8,284 nucleotides of DNA from Desulforudis sp. (lineage in GTDB: Bacteria; Bacillota; Desulfotomaculia; Desulfotomaculales; Desulforudaceae): assembly GCA_014859075.1 (NCBI GenBank), contig JACUUW010000080.1, positions 1 through 8,284 on the forward strand, written 5' to 3'. The notes under the pieces are model-generated. The model was not told the origin of the DNA. It did not search any database and saw only the letters and a list, made by a program, of their open reading frames with translations. The position numbers and the translations under genes were made by a program. Every line of letters starts with the position of its first letter. Position 1 is the stretch's first letter. Below, one piece after another: positions 1 through 7,661 of this stretch.

Positions 1-164
1 GAGGTCTCACTTCTATTTCCGACCTCGCATCACCTACTTAAACCTTACACTCACTTCCCGGCGTTTCTAAAAAAGATTCCTGTTCCTAAAAAGATTCCTG
101 GTACCTTTTCGACCTTGAAGGTCAGGGAAAGTAAAAAGATTCCTGGTACCTTTTTGTATCTTTT
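1..164. repeat. Non-coding repeat-bearing stretch downstream of azlD
   Basis: No credible gene is seen here. It contains three copies of an A-tract/GATTCCTG element: 68-82 (short), 87-109 and 132-155. The two longer copies share TAAAAAGATTCCTGGTACC followed by a T run. Between them lies a small inverted repeat, GACCT (111-115) / AGGTC (119-123). AAAAAGAT (133-140) and ATCTTTTT (158-165) form a perfect 8-bp inverted repeat that touches the azlD stop codon. On the minus strand this would make an AU-rich hairpin whose 3' arm ends in U residues, so it could act as a weak terminator for azlCD; that is inference. Positions 1-26 also carry an inverted repeat, GAGGTC (1-6) / GACCTC (21-26), and one minus-strand AGGTCGG heptamer (19-25) matching the arrays found elsewhere in the window. 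Confidence 0.55.
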
Positions 165-479
165 TTAGAGGTAGGTCTGGAGAAGGACGGCGGCGACGAG
201 GCCGACACCCACCGTCAACAACAGGTTTTTGGTCTTCACCGCCACCAGGAAACAGGGGACGGCGGCCAACAGATAGTGGTTTTGGAGGGTTAAGTCAAAA
301 CCCCCGCCGTTTAACAACAGTTCGGGCGTCAGCAGGGCAGCCAGCACCGCCACCGGCACGAACCGCAGCCAGCGGATGAACCCTTCCGGAATCTTGATCT
401 GGGCCAGCACCGCCAGCGGCAGCGCCCGCGGCAGGTAGGTGACCGCGCCCATGGCGACGATTATCCAGAGCTTTTCCAT
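165..479 (-). CDS. azlD: AzlD-family branched-chain amino acid exporter, small subunit
   Basis: A small hydrophobic protein of 104 residues, the usual size for AzlD. It is the accessory membrane subunit that works with AzlC to export branched-chain amino acids and toxic analogues such as 4-azaleucine. Family features visible are TYLPRALPL (about residues 14-22), the RFVPVAVLAALL stretch (39-50) and hydrophobic segments near 4-13, 39-52, 68-81 and 86-101. I chose the ATG at 479. A GTG three codons upstream (488) is also open, but only the ATG has a G-rich Shine-Dalgarno-like stretch (GGGGTGGG) just before it. The gene overlaps the end of azlC by 19 bp, so the two are translationally coupled. 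The family is clear from length, composition and partner; the exact substrate is inferred from the family. Confidence 0.85.
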   Translation of the reverse strand: MEKLWIIVAMGAVTYLPRALPLAVLAQIKIPEGFIRWLRFVPVAVLAALLTPELLLNGGGFDLTLQNHYLLAAVPCFLVAVKTKNLLLTVGVGLVAAVLLQTYL

Positions 480-1210
480 TTTTCCCACCCCGAAGCGATA
501 GTGGCCGTGATCACGGTGGCCAGAATGATGTTCCAGTTTCCTTCGATCAGCTGGCCCAGCAACAGCGAAAGGCCCCCGGCCAGTACGGCGGCGTAAAGCA
601 GCAGCCGGTCACTCAACTGCATGACCAGCAGGCAGATGAACATGGCCGGCAGGGCGAATCCCAGCGGCAGCTGCTCGATGCCGGGCACGATGCTGCCGAA
701 CAGCGCTCCGACCACGGTGCCAATGATCCAGGCGGCGTAGGCGGCGAAATTGGTGCCGTACATGAACCAGTGGTGGCGGGGCTCCTCGCGGTACACGGTG
801 CTGTTCAGCGCGAAAGTTTCGTCGGTGACGCCCCACCCGAGCAGGGCGTAGCTGTGAAACTTCAGGCCGTGCAGGTGCGGGGCCAGCGAGGCGCTCATCA
901 GGATGTGCCGGAGGTTCACCAAAAAGGTGGTCAGGATGATGGTCGCCGGGCTCATGGCCGCGGCGAACATCCCGGCGGCAATGAACTGGGACGCCCCGGC
1001 GAACACGATGACCGACATGGCCACGGTCTCCAGGACCGTCAGGCCGGCCTCCCGGGACAAGATCCCGAAGGTGATCGCCAGCACAACGTACCCCAGCATG
1101 ATCGGCAGGGCCTTGGAAACGCCCGCGGCCAACTCCGCAGGCGGGTTCACGCTTTTTATGGCGGCCTCAGTCCGCAAAACCGTCCATCCTTTCACCAAAT
1201 ACCTTCCCAT
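461..1210 (-). CDS. azlC: AzlC-family branched-chain amino acid exporter, large subunit
   Basis: The large membrane subunit of the AzlCD exporter, 249 residues from this start, close to the usual 230-250. Conserved blocks are FAGASQF (about 70-76), NLRHILMSASLAPH (99-112) and GWGVTDETFAL (125-135). Hydrophobic segments lie near 35-50, 60-83, 90-106, 151-173, 182-200, 203-221 and 226-240. The frame stays open upstream to 1411, but that part is not AzlC-like and lies inside the divergent T-box leader, so it is excluded. The start is uncertain: the ATG at 1210 has no good ribosome-binding site, whereas a GTG five codons in (1195) has GGAAGG six bases upstream. The gene is divergent from the ilv operon and forms an overlapping pair with azlD. 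No T-box precedes it. Its promoter must lie within or across the ilv promoter region. Confidence 0.88.
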   Translation of the reverse strand: MGRYLVKGWTVLRTEAAIKSVNPPAELAAGVSKALPIMLGYVVLAITFGILSREAGLTVLETVAMSVIVFAGASQFIAAGMFAAAMSPATIILTTFLVNLRHILMSASLAPHLHGLKFHSYALLGWGVTDETFALNSTVYREEPRHHWFMYGTNFAAYAAWIIGTVVGALFGSIVPGIEQLPLGFALPAMFICLLVMQLSDRLLLYAAVLAGGLSLLLGQLIEGNWNIILATVITATIASGWEKWKSSG

Positions 1211-1265
1211 TTTAACATAATCGCGCCCAATTTGGCGATGCGTTGGCCTTGTACGAAAAAAGAGA

Positions 1266-1294
1266 TTGACAGGACCCGCGGATATTTGTATACT
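1266..1294 (+). promoter_or_regulatory. Sigma-A promoter of the ilv operon
   Basis: A consensus -35 box, TTGACA (1266-1271), is followed by exactly 17 bases and a -10 box, TATACT (1289-1294), one mismatch from TATAAT. Transcription should start near 1301-1302. The box pair lies just upstream of the T-box stem I, as expected for a leader promoter. Its -35 box is only 56 bp from the divergent azlC start. Confidence 0.88.
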
Positions 1295-1435
1295 GAACCA
1301 TATCTTTTCAGACCGGTCAAAGGCGAAGAAAGGGACACGGGACTTGGCCGTCGGCCGTTCCAGAGAGCCGGGGATGCTGAAAACCGGTGCGGGACGCAGG
1401 TCCAAGATCACCCTGGAGCCGGGGGCCGAAAAAGG

Positions 1436-1463
1436 AGTTCGGAGGCCGGAGGTCGGAGGCCGG
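1436..1463 (+). repeat. Heptamer array (AGGYCGG)4 inside the T-box leader
   Basis: Four adjacent 7-bp units: AGTTCGG, AGGCCGG, AGGTCGG, AGGCCGG. They lie between the end of stem I and the stem IIA/B pseudoknot, where stem II would normally be. The same unit occurs four times directly after ilvC (7662-7689). This is not a standard T-box element. Confidence 0.75.
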
Positions 1464-1471
1464 ACTTGATG

Positions 1472-1490
1472 GAAATCACCTGGTGATTTC
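1472..1490 (+). repeat. Perfect 9+1+9 inverted repeat in the leader
   Basis: GAAATCACC (1472-1480), one T, then GGTGATTTC (1482-1490). As RNA it would fold as a 7-bp stem, GAAATCA/TGATTTC, with a CCTGG loop. It may replace or form part of T-box stem II; as DNA it would also suit a dimeric regulator. Function unknown. Confidence 0.5.
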
Positions 1491-1637
1491 TTCCGGATCG
1501 ACCTGAGGCACGACCGCCGTGAGTAGGCTTTTTCCGGGTTGGTGACCCGTTAACCAAACCCCGTGCTGAAGCGGCACGGAAAGAGCGGCCGTCTCCGGTA
1601 ACGGTGCGGCAAGCAGGGTGGTACCGCGTGAGCGTAG

Positions 1638-1683
1638 CCTCTCGTCCCTGGCAGTCGTTGCTGCCTGGGCCGGGGGGTTTAGT
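1638..1683 (+). terminator. T-box intrinsic terminator
   Basis: The 5' arm (1638-1654) pairs with the 3' arm (1661-1677): CCUCUCG with CGGGGGG (including two U-G pairs), a U/C mismatch, CCC with GGG, a U/U mismatch, and GGCAG with CUGCC closing a UCGUUG loop. A U-rich run, TTTAGTTTTG, follows. The CCCTG at 1646-1650 is shared with the antiterminator, so the two folds exclude each other. Without uncharged tRNA the terminator should form and stop transcription before ilvE. Confidence 0.9.
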
Positions 1684-1737
1684 TTTGTTTCCGGGATTTC
1701 CGGCCGACCACTACCAAATCAGCAGGGAGATGGGCAG

Positions 1738-2619
1738 ATGGGTCTGACAATCTACGTCAACGGTGAATACGTTCCCGAGGAAAAGGCCGTGGTCTCGGTA
1801 TTCGACCACGGGCTCCTGTACGGAGACGGCATTTTCGAAGGCATCCGCGCCTACCACAACCGGGTGTTTAAGCTCAAAGAACACATCGACCGTCTCTACG
1901 ATTCGGCGAACGTGCTCATGCTGGACATCCCGCTGACCCGCGCGGAAATGGCCGAGGTCGTCCTGGAGACCATGCGCCGAAACGGCCTCCGTGAGGGTTA
2001 CATCCGGCTGATCGTCACCCGCGGCGTGGGGGACCTGGGGCTCGACCCGAAGAAGTGCAAGCGGGTGGGCGTCATCTGCATCGGCGCCTCCATCCAGCTC
2101 TACCCGGAGGAGTTCTACGAGCGGGGCCTGGAGATCGTCACCGTGCCCACGCGGCGCAACCTGAACGAGGCGGTCAACCCGCGGATCAAGTCCCTGAACT
2201 ACCTGAACAACATCCTGGCCAAAATGGAGGCGTCACTCGCCGGGACCATCGAGGCCGTGATGCTCAACGCCGAAGGCTACGTGGCCGAGGCCACCGGGGA
2301 CAACATTTTCATCGTCAACAACGGGACGCTTATCACGCCGCCGTCCCACGTCGGGATTCTGGAGGGGATCACCCGGAACGCGGTGATGGACCTGGCCCGT
2401 GACCGGGGCCTCCCGGTGGCGGAGAAGCTCTTCACCCGGTTTGAACTGTACACGGCCGACGAGTGTTTCCTAACCGGGACCGCGGCCGAGGTTATCCCGG
2501 TCATCAAGATCGACGGGCGGGTGATCGGATCCGGGCGGCCCGGGGAAGTCACCAAGACCCTGATCCACGACTTCCGCGCACTGACCAAGACCGACGGGCC
2601 GGAGATTTTTCAGGGGTAG
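1738..2619 (+). CDS. ilvE: Branched-chain amino acid aminotransferase (class IV, PLP)
   Basis: Catalyses the last step, moving an amino group from glutamate to the 2-keto acids of Val, Ile and Leu. It is cytosolic and PLP-dependent, 293 residues, normal for class IV transaminases. Seen in the protein: FDHGLLYGDGIFEGIRAY near the N-terminus; RIKSLNYLNN, whose Lys151 is the expected Schiff-base lysine; YVAEATGDNIF with Glu184; and ECFLTGTAAEVIPV (about 242-255), the C-terminal cofactor-binding stretch. The frame is open from 1618, but those 40 codons are T-box and terminator sequence. The ATG at 1738 has GGGAG eight bases upstream and gives the standard MGLTIYVNGEY start. It is the first gene after the T-box, which is unusual compared with Bacillus, where ilvB leads. 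D-amino acid transaminase and aminodeoxychorismate lyase share the fold; the FEGIRAY motif and operon favour IlvE. Confidence 0.94.
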   Translation: MGLTIYVNGEYVPEEKAVVSVFDHGLLYGDGIFEGIRAYHNRVFKLKEHIDRLYDSANVLMLDIPLTRAEMAEVVLETMRRNGLREGYIRLIVTRGVGDLGLDPKKCKRVGVICIGASIQLYPEEFYERGLEIVTVPTRRNLNEAVNPRIKSLNYLNNILAKMEASLAGTIEAVMLNAEGYVAEATGDNIFIVNNGTLITPPSHVGILEGITRNAVMDLARDRGLPVAEKLFTRFELYTADECFLTGTAAEVIPVIKIDGRVIGSGRPGEVTKTLIHDFRALTKTDGPEIFQG

Positions 2620-2624
2620 ATTGG

Positions 2625-2660
2625 GAGTCAGAATCAGGGGGAAGGATCTCAGAATTCAGA
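2625..2660 (+). repeat. Degenerate purine-rich heptad repeat after ilvE
   Basis: TCAG recurs at 2628, 2634, 2649 and 2656, mostly in a 7-bp phase (2628 to 2649 is 21, 2649 to 2656 is 7). The clearest adjacent units are ATCTCAG and AATTCAG (2646-2659). It begins six bases after the ilvE stop, like the clean array after ilvC, but is much more degenerate. The relationship between the two is inference. Confidence 0.4.
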
Positions 2661-2688
2661 AGTGCGGGAACAGAAAGCTCCCGACTTC
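2659..2688 (+). other. Strong hairpin in the ilvE-ilvD spacer
   Basis: GAAGT (2659-2663), a bulged G, and CGGGA (2665-2669) pair with TCCCG (2679-2683) and ACTTC (2684-2688). This makes a 10-bp stem with one bulge and a 9-nt loop. No clean U run follows, so it is not a typical intrinsic terminator. It could act as a stability element, a processing site or a partial attenuator that sets ilvE against ilvD output. Structure seen; role inferred. Confidence 0.5.
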
Positions 2689-2707
2689 GGTGTTCTTGAA
2701 CTTCCAC

Positions 2708-2776
2708 ATTGAGGGGTTGCCGATAATTTGTTATCCTAATTAATTGTGATTATTCAGGAATTGAGGGGTTGCCGAT
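2708..2776 (+). repeat. 17-bp direct repeat duplicating the ilvD RBS and start region
   Basis: ATTGAGGGGTTGCCGAT occurs at 2708-2724 and again at 2760-2776. The second copy carries the ilvD Shine-Dalgarno sequence (GAGGGG) and runs into its ATG. In the first copy the bases after the match are AA, giving ATA where ilvD has ATG. The 35 bp between copies are AT-rich, unlike the surrounding sequence, and hold a small inverted repeat, GATAA (2722-2726)/TTATC (2731-2735). Confidence 0.9.
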
Positions 2777-4451
2777 GCGCAGCGACGTTATCAAAAAGGG
2801 CCTGGAGAAAGCCCCGCACCGCTCGCTCCTGCGGGCGCTGGGGTTCACCGAGGCCGAGATGTCCCGGCCCCTGATCGGGGTCGTCAACGCGGAGAACGAA
2901 ATCGTGCCGGGTCACATTCACCTGGGTGAACTGGCCCGGGCCGTGAAGGACGGCATCCGGATGAACGGCGGCGTGCCGGTGGCCTTCGGCGGGATCGCCG
3001 TCTGCGACGGCATCGCCATGAACCACGAGGGGATGAAGTACTCCCTGGCCAGCCGGGAACTGATCGCCGACGGCATCGAGGTAATGGCCCGGGCGCATGG
3101 GTTTGACGGCCTGGTGTTCGTCACCGCCTGCGATAAGATCGTGCCCGGGATGCTCATGGCGGCCGCCCGGCTCGACCTGCCCTGCCTGGTGGTCAGCGGC
3201 GGCCCGATGCTGGCCGGCAACTTCCGGGGCCGCCCGGTGTCGCTGGCGGACGTGTTCGAGGCCGTGGGCGCGGTCAAGGCCGGCCGGATGAACGAGGACG
3301 ACCTGACCGAGCTGGAAGAGGTGGCCTGCCCGGGCTGCGGTTCCTGCGCCGGGATGTTTACCGCCAACTCGATGAACTGCCTGACAGAGGCCCTGGGCAT
3401 CGCGCTTCCGGGCAACGCCACCATCCCGGCCGTCAGCGCGGCGCGCCGGCGTTTGGCCAAGGAGTCGGGGATGCAGGTGGTCGAGCTGGTCCGCCAAGAC
3501 CTGCGGCCGTCCATGATCATGACCCCGGCCGCCATTGAAAACGCCCTGACGGTGGACATGGCCCTGGGCTGTTCGACCAACACGGTGCTGCACCTGATGG
3601 CCGTCGCCCGCGAAGCCGGAGTGGCTATCGATCTGGACAAGATAAACGAAATCAGCGCGCGCACGCCCAATCTCTGCCGGCTGAGCCCGGCCGGGCCGTT
3701 CCACCTCGAGGATTTGGACGAGGCCGGGGGGATTCCGGTCGTCATGGCCGAACTGGACGGGCAGGGCCTGCTGCACCGGGACGCGTTGACCGTCACGGGC
3801 CGCACGATGGGCGAAAACGTCACCGGCCGCAAGAACCGGCGGACCGACGTGATCCGCCCCGCCGCCGAACCCCACGCCCCGAGCGGGGGCCTGGCCGTCC
3901 TGCGGGGTAACCTGGCGCCCGACGGCGCCGTGGTGAAGGCTTCGGCGGTGGCGCCCGAAATGGCGCGGCACCGCGGCCCGGCCCGGGTGTTCGAATCCGA
4001 GGAGTCGGCCGTGGCGGCCATCCTGGGCGGCACCATCAAGAGCGGGGAAGTGGTGGTCATCCGCTACGAGGGCCCCCAGGGGGGTCCCGGGATGCGGGAG
4101 ATGCTGACCCCGACGTCGGCGCTGGCCGGCATGGGCCTGGACCGCGAGGTCGCCCTGCTGACCGACGGGCGTTTCTCGGGCGCCACGCGCGGTTCGGCTA
4201 TCGGCCACATTTCGCCCGAGGCCATGGAGGGGGGACCCATCGCCGCCCTGCGCGACGGGGACCCGATCGAGATCAACATTCCGGAGCGCACCTTGAACGT
4301 GGACCTGGACGCTGGGGAACTGGCGCGGCGGTTGGCGGAGTGGACCCCGCCGGCGCCGAAAATCACCAAGGGTTACCTGGCCCGTTACGCCCGGGACGTG
4401 AGTTCGGCGTCAACCGGCGCCATCATCAGGGATGACCGGAATGAGGAGTGA
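2775..4451 (+). CDS. ilvD: Dihydroxy-acid dehydratase
   Basis: An iron-sulfur enzyme that dehydrates 2,3-dihydroxyisovalerate and 2,3-dihydroxy-3-methylvalerate to the keto acids used by IlvE. At 558 residues it is full length. Both family signatures are present: CDKIVPGMLMA (from Cys119) and TDGRFSGATRGSAIGH near 463-478, with the expected catalytic serine in GRFSG. CPGCGSCAGMFTANSMNCL near 185-203 supplies a second cluster cysteine. The position that is PCN in oxygen-stable [2Fe-2S] members reads PGH here (NEIVPGHIHL), which suggests the oxygen-sensitive type; that is inference. The ATG at 2775 has GAGGGG six bases upstream. A TTG two codons earlier is open but sits against that site. The last codons supply the ribosome-binding site of ilvB. 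6-phosphogluconate dehydratase is related, but the operon settles the call. Confidence 0.96.
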   Translation: MRSDVIKKGLEKAPHRSLLRALGFTEAEMSRPLIGVVNAENEIVPGHIHLGELARAVKDGIRMNGGVPVAFGGIAVCDGIAMNHEGMKYSLASRELIADGIEVMARAHGFDGLVFVTACDKIVPGMLMAAARLDLPCLVVSGGPMLAGNFRGRPVSLADVFEAVGAVKAGRMNEDDLTELEEVACPGCGSCAGMFTANSMNCLTEALGIALPGNATIPAVSAARRRLAKESGMQVVELVRQDLRPSMIMTPAAIENALTVDMALGCSTNTVLHLMAVAREAGVAIDLDKINEISARTPNLCRLSPAGPFHLEDLDEAGGIPVVMAELDGQGLLHRDALTVTGRTMGENVTGRKNRRTDVIRPAAEPHAPSGGLAVLRGNLAPDGAVVKASAVAPEMARHRGPARVFESEESAVAAILGGTIKSGEVVVIRYEGPQGGPGMREMLTPTSALAGMGLDREVALLTDGRFSGATRGSAIGHISPEAMEGGPIAALRDGDPIEINIPERTLNVDLDAGELARRLAEWTPPAPKITKGYLARYARDVSSASTGAIIRDDRNEE

Positions 4452-4455
4452 GAAT

Positions 4456-6111
<1,656 letters not shown>

Positions 6112-6151
6112 CCCGGCTTCATCCAGGAGACGGTAAGGGGGAAGCGGAAGA

Positions 6152-6649
6152 ATGCGCAGTAACTTTTCGGTCCTCGTCGAGAACAATCCGGGGGTCCTGG
6201 CCCGGGTGGCCGGTCTATTCAGCCGCCGGGGGTACAACATCGACAGCCTGTCGGTGAGCCGGACCGACGACCCCACGATCTCCCGGATGACCATCGTCGT
6301 GGACGGCGACGAGGCCGTGCTGGACCAGGTCGCCAAACAGCTGCGGAAGCTGGTGGACGTGATCCGGGTCCGGGACATCACCAACGAGCCGCACGTCGAC
6401 CGGGAGTTGATCCTGATCAAGGTGAACGCCGACCCGACCACCCGCACGGAAATAATGCAGATTGTGGAGATCTTCCGGGGGCGCATCGTGGACGTGGGCG
6501 AGTACACCTGTATCGTCGAGGTGACCGGCGACGAGGGTAAGATCGACGCCATCCAGAACGCCCTGAAGCCGTTCGGCATCCTGGAGCTGGTGCGCACCGG
6601 GAAGGTGGCCATGCAGCGGGGCACCCGGACGGTCCTTGTTGAAGACTGA
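6152..6649 (+). CDS. ilvN: Acetohydroxyacid synthase, regulatory (small) subunit
   Basis: Binds the IlvB catalytic subunit, raises its activity and gives feedback inhibition, typically by valine. At 165 residues it is the usual length. An N-terminal ACT domain (about 4-77) carries ENNPGVLARVAGLF and RRGYNIDSL. Asn11, Gly14 and Asn29 match positions known in the E. coli small subunit to matter for valine binding. A C-terminal domain (about 83-160) with ELILIKVNAD and RGRIVDVGE completes the family layout. The start ATG is 40 bases after ilvB. Its ribosome-binding region is purine-rich (AAGGGGGAAGCGGAAGA) without a single clear Shine-Dalgarno site. Some genomes name this gene ilvH. Feedback by valine is inferred from the conserved residues. 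Confidence 0.95.
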   Translation: MRSNFSVLVENNPGVLARVAGLFSRRGYNIDSLSVSRTDDPTISRMTIVVDGDEAVLDQVAKQLRKLVDVIRVRDITNEPHVDRELILIKVNADPTTRTEIMQIVEIFRGRIVDVGEYTCIVEVTGDEGKIDAIQNALKPFGILELVRTGKVAMQRGTRTVLVED

Positions 6650-6674
6650 TAGACAAACGGAGGAGGCAGAAATA

Positions 6675-7661
6675 ATGAAGGTTTACTACGACGCCGACGC
6701 CCGCTTGGAGCTCCTACAGGACAAGATGGTGGCCGTGATCGGCTACGGCAGCCAGGGACACGCCCAGGCCCAGAACCTGCAGGACAGCGGGGTGCAGGTG
6801 GTGGTCGGGCTGCGGCCGGGGAGCCCCAGCCAGGCCCGCGCCGAGGCCGACGGCCTGCGGGTGCTGCCGGTGCCCGAGGCGGCCGCGGCGGCCGGCATCA
6901 TCCAGATTCTGGTGCCGGACGAGCGCCAGGCCCGGCTGTACCGGACCGACATCGCGCCGCACCTGACCGCGGGCAAGGCGTTGATGTTCTCGCATGGTTT
7001 CAACATCCACTTCGGGCAGATCGTGCCGCCGGCCGGCGTCGACGTACTCATGGTCGCCCCGAAGAGCCCGGGCCGGATGGTCCGCCGGCTCTACCAGGAC
7101 GGCAAGGGCGTACCCGGGCTGATCGCGGTGCACCAGGACGCGAGCGGCCAGGCCCGCGGCCTGGCCATGGCCTACGCCAAGGGCATCGGCTGCACCCGGG
7201 CCGGCGTGTTTGAAACCACCTTCCGCGAGGAGACCGAGACCGACCTGTTCGGCGAGCAGTGCGTCCTGTGCGGCGGCGTGACCGAACTCATCAAGGCCGG
7301 GTTCGAGACCCTGGTCGAGGCCGGCTACTCTCCGGAGATCGCCTACTTCGAGTGCCTCCACGAGCTGAAGCTGATCGTGGACCTGATCAACGAGGGCGGC
7401 CTGACCAAGATGCGCCAAAACGTCAGCAACACCGCCGAGTTCGGCGACTATATGGTCGGCCCCCGGATCATCAACGAAGAGGTGCGCGAGGAGATGCGCC
7501 AGGTCCTGGCCGACGTCCAGAACGGCGTGTTCGCCAAGGAATGGATCCTGGAGAACCAGGCCGGACAGCCGTCCTTCAAGGCCATCCGCCGGCAGGAGCG
7601 CGAACACCTGATGGAGGAAGTCGGCGCCGAACTGCGCAAAATGATGCCCTGGCTGAAATAG
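6675..7661 (+). CDS. ilvC: Ketol-acid reductoisomerase (class I)
   Basis: Converts acetolactate and acetohydroxybutyrate to the dihydroxy acids by an Mg-dependent alkyl shift and NAD(P)H reduction. It is short class I, 328 residues. The Rossmann motif GYGSQGHAQAQNL is at 23-35. The following loop, GLRPGSPS (45-52), has Arg47, Ser50 and Ser52, which in this family usually bind the NADPH 2'-phosphate, so NADPH preference is inferred. Metal and catalytic residues are visible: Asp190 and Glu194 in DLFGE, Glu226 and Glu230 in ECLHE, and Ser251 in SNTAE. The segment around Lys130 reads APKSPGRMVRR, where many homologues have APKGPGH. The frame is open from 6636, but the ATG at 6675, with GGAGG eight bases upstream, gives the standard MKVYYDADA start, 25 bases after ilvN. 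A heptamer array starts at the base after the stop. Confidence 0.96.
   Translation: MKVYYDADARLELLQDKMVAVIGYGSQGHAQAQNLQDSGVQVVVGLRPGSPSQARAEADGLRVLPVPEAAAAAGIIQILVPDERQARLYRTDIAPHLTAGKALMFSHGFNIHFGQIVPPAGVDVLMVAPKSPGRMVRRLYQDGKGVPGLIAVHQDASGQARGLAMAYAKGIGCTRAGVFETTFREETETDLFGEQCVLCGGVTELIKAGFETLVEAGYSPEIAYFECLHELKLIVDLINEGGLTKMRQNVSNTAEFGDYMVGPRIINEEVREEMRQVLADVQNGVFAKEWILENQAGQPSFKAIRRQEREHLMEEVGAELRKMMPWLK

Larger units (their letters stand above)
1302..1737 (+). promoter_or_regulatory. T-box riboswitch leader, probable isoleucine (AUC) specifier
   Basis: A cis-acting RNA that binds uncharged tRNA and lets transcription continue. The T-box sequence AAGCAGGGTGGTACCGCG is at 1611-1628. Its UGGU (1619-1622) can pair with a tRNA ACCA end, so the discriminator base is A, as in tRNA-Ile, Leu and Val. 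Distal stem I is recognisable from CGTTCC (1356-1361) pairing with GGGACG (1391-1396), the AGAGAG motif (1362-1367) and CCGG (1368-1371) pairing with CCGG (1384-1387). On the 3' side, AAG-AUC-A followed by CCCTGGAGC fits the specifier-loop pattern and places the specifier at 1407-1409, AUC (Ile). A stem IIA/B-type pseudoknot fits CGGGT (1535-1539)/ACCCG (1545-1549) with loop TGGT (1540-1543) pairing ACCA (1553-1556). Stem III is CCGTGC (1561-1566)/GCACGG (1574-1579). The antiterminator pairs CAGGG (1614-1618) with CCCTG (1646-1650) and GCG (1626-1628) with CGT (1643-1645). The leader is long because of a heptamer array at 1436-1463. The T-box is certain; Ile specificity is likely. Confidence 0.93.

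Noticed and set aside
1211..1411. Upstream extension of azlC to 1411
   Set aside because: The extra 67 codons are not AzlC-like and lie across the ilv promoter and T-box stem I; they are open only by chance.
1618..1737. Upstream extension of ilvE to 1618
   Set aside because: Those 40 codons are the T-box motif and terminator; the ATG at 1738 has a good ribosome-binding site and the family N-terminus.
1302..1737. Leader-peptide attenuator of the enteric ilv type
   Set aside because: No short ORF with runs of Ile/Val/Leu codons is seen; the T-box accounts for the terminator.
2717..2743. Eight-codon TTG-initiated mini-ORF in the first ilvD-start duplicate
   Set aside because: The Shine-Dalgarno sequence abuts the TTG with no spacing, there are no regulatory codon runs, and it is explained by the duplication.
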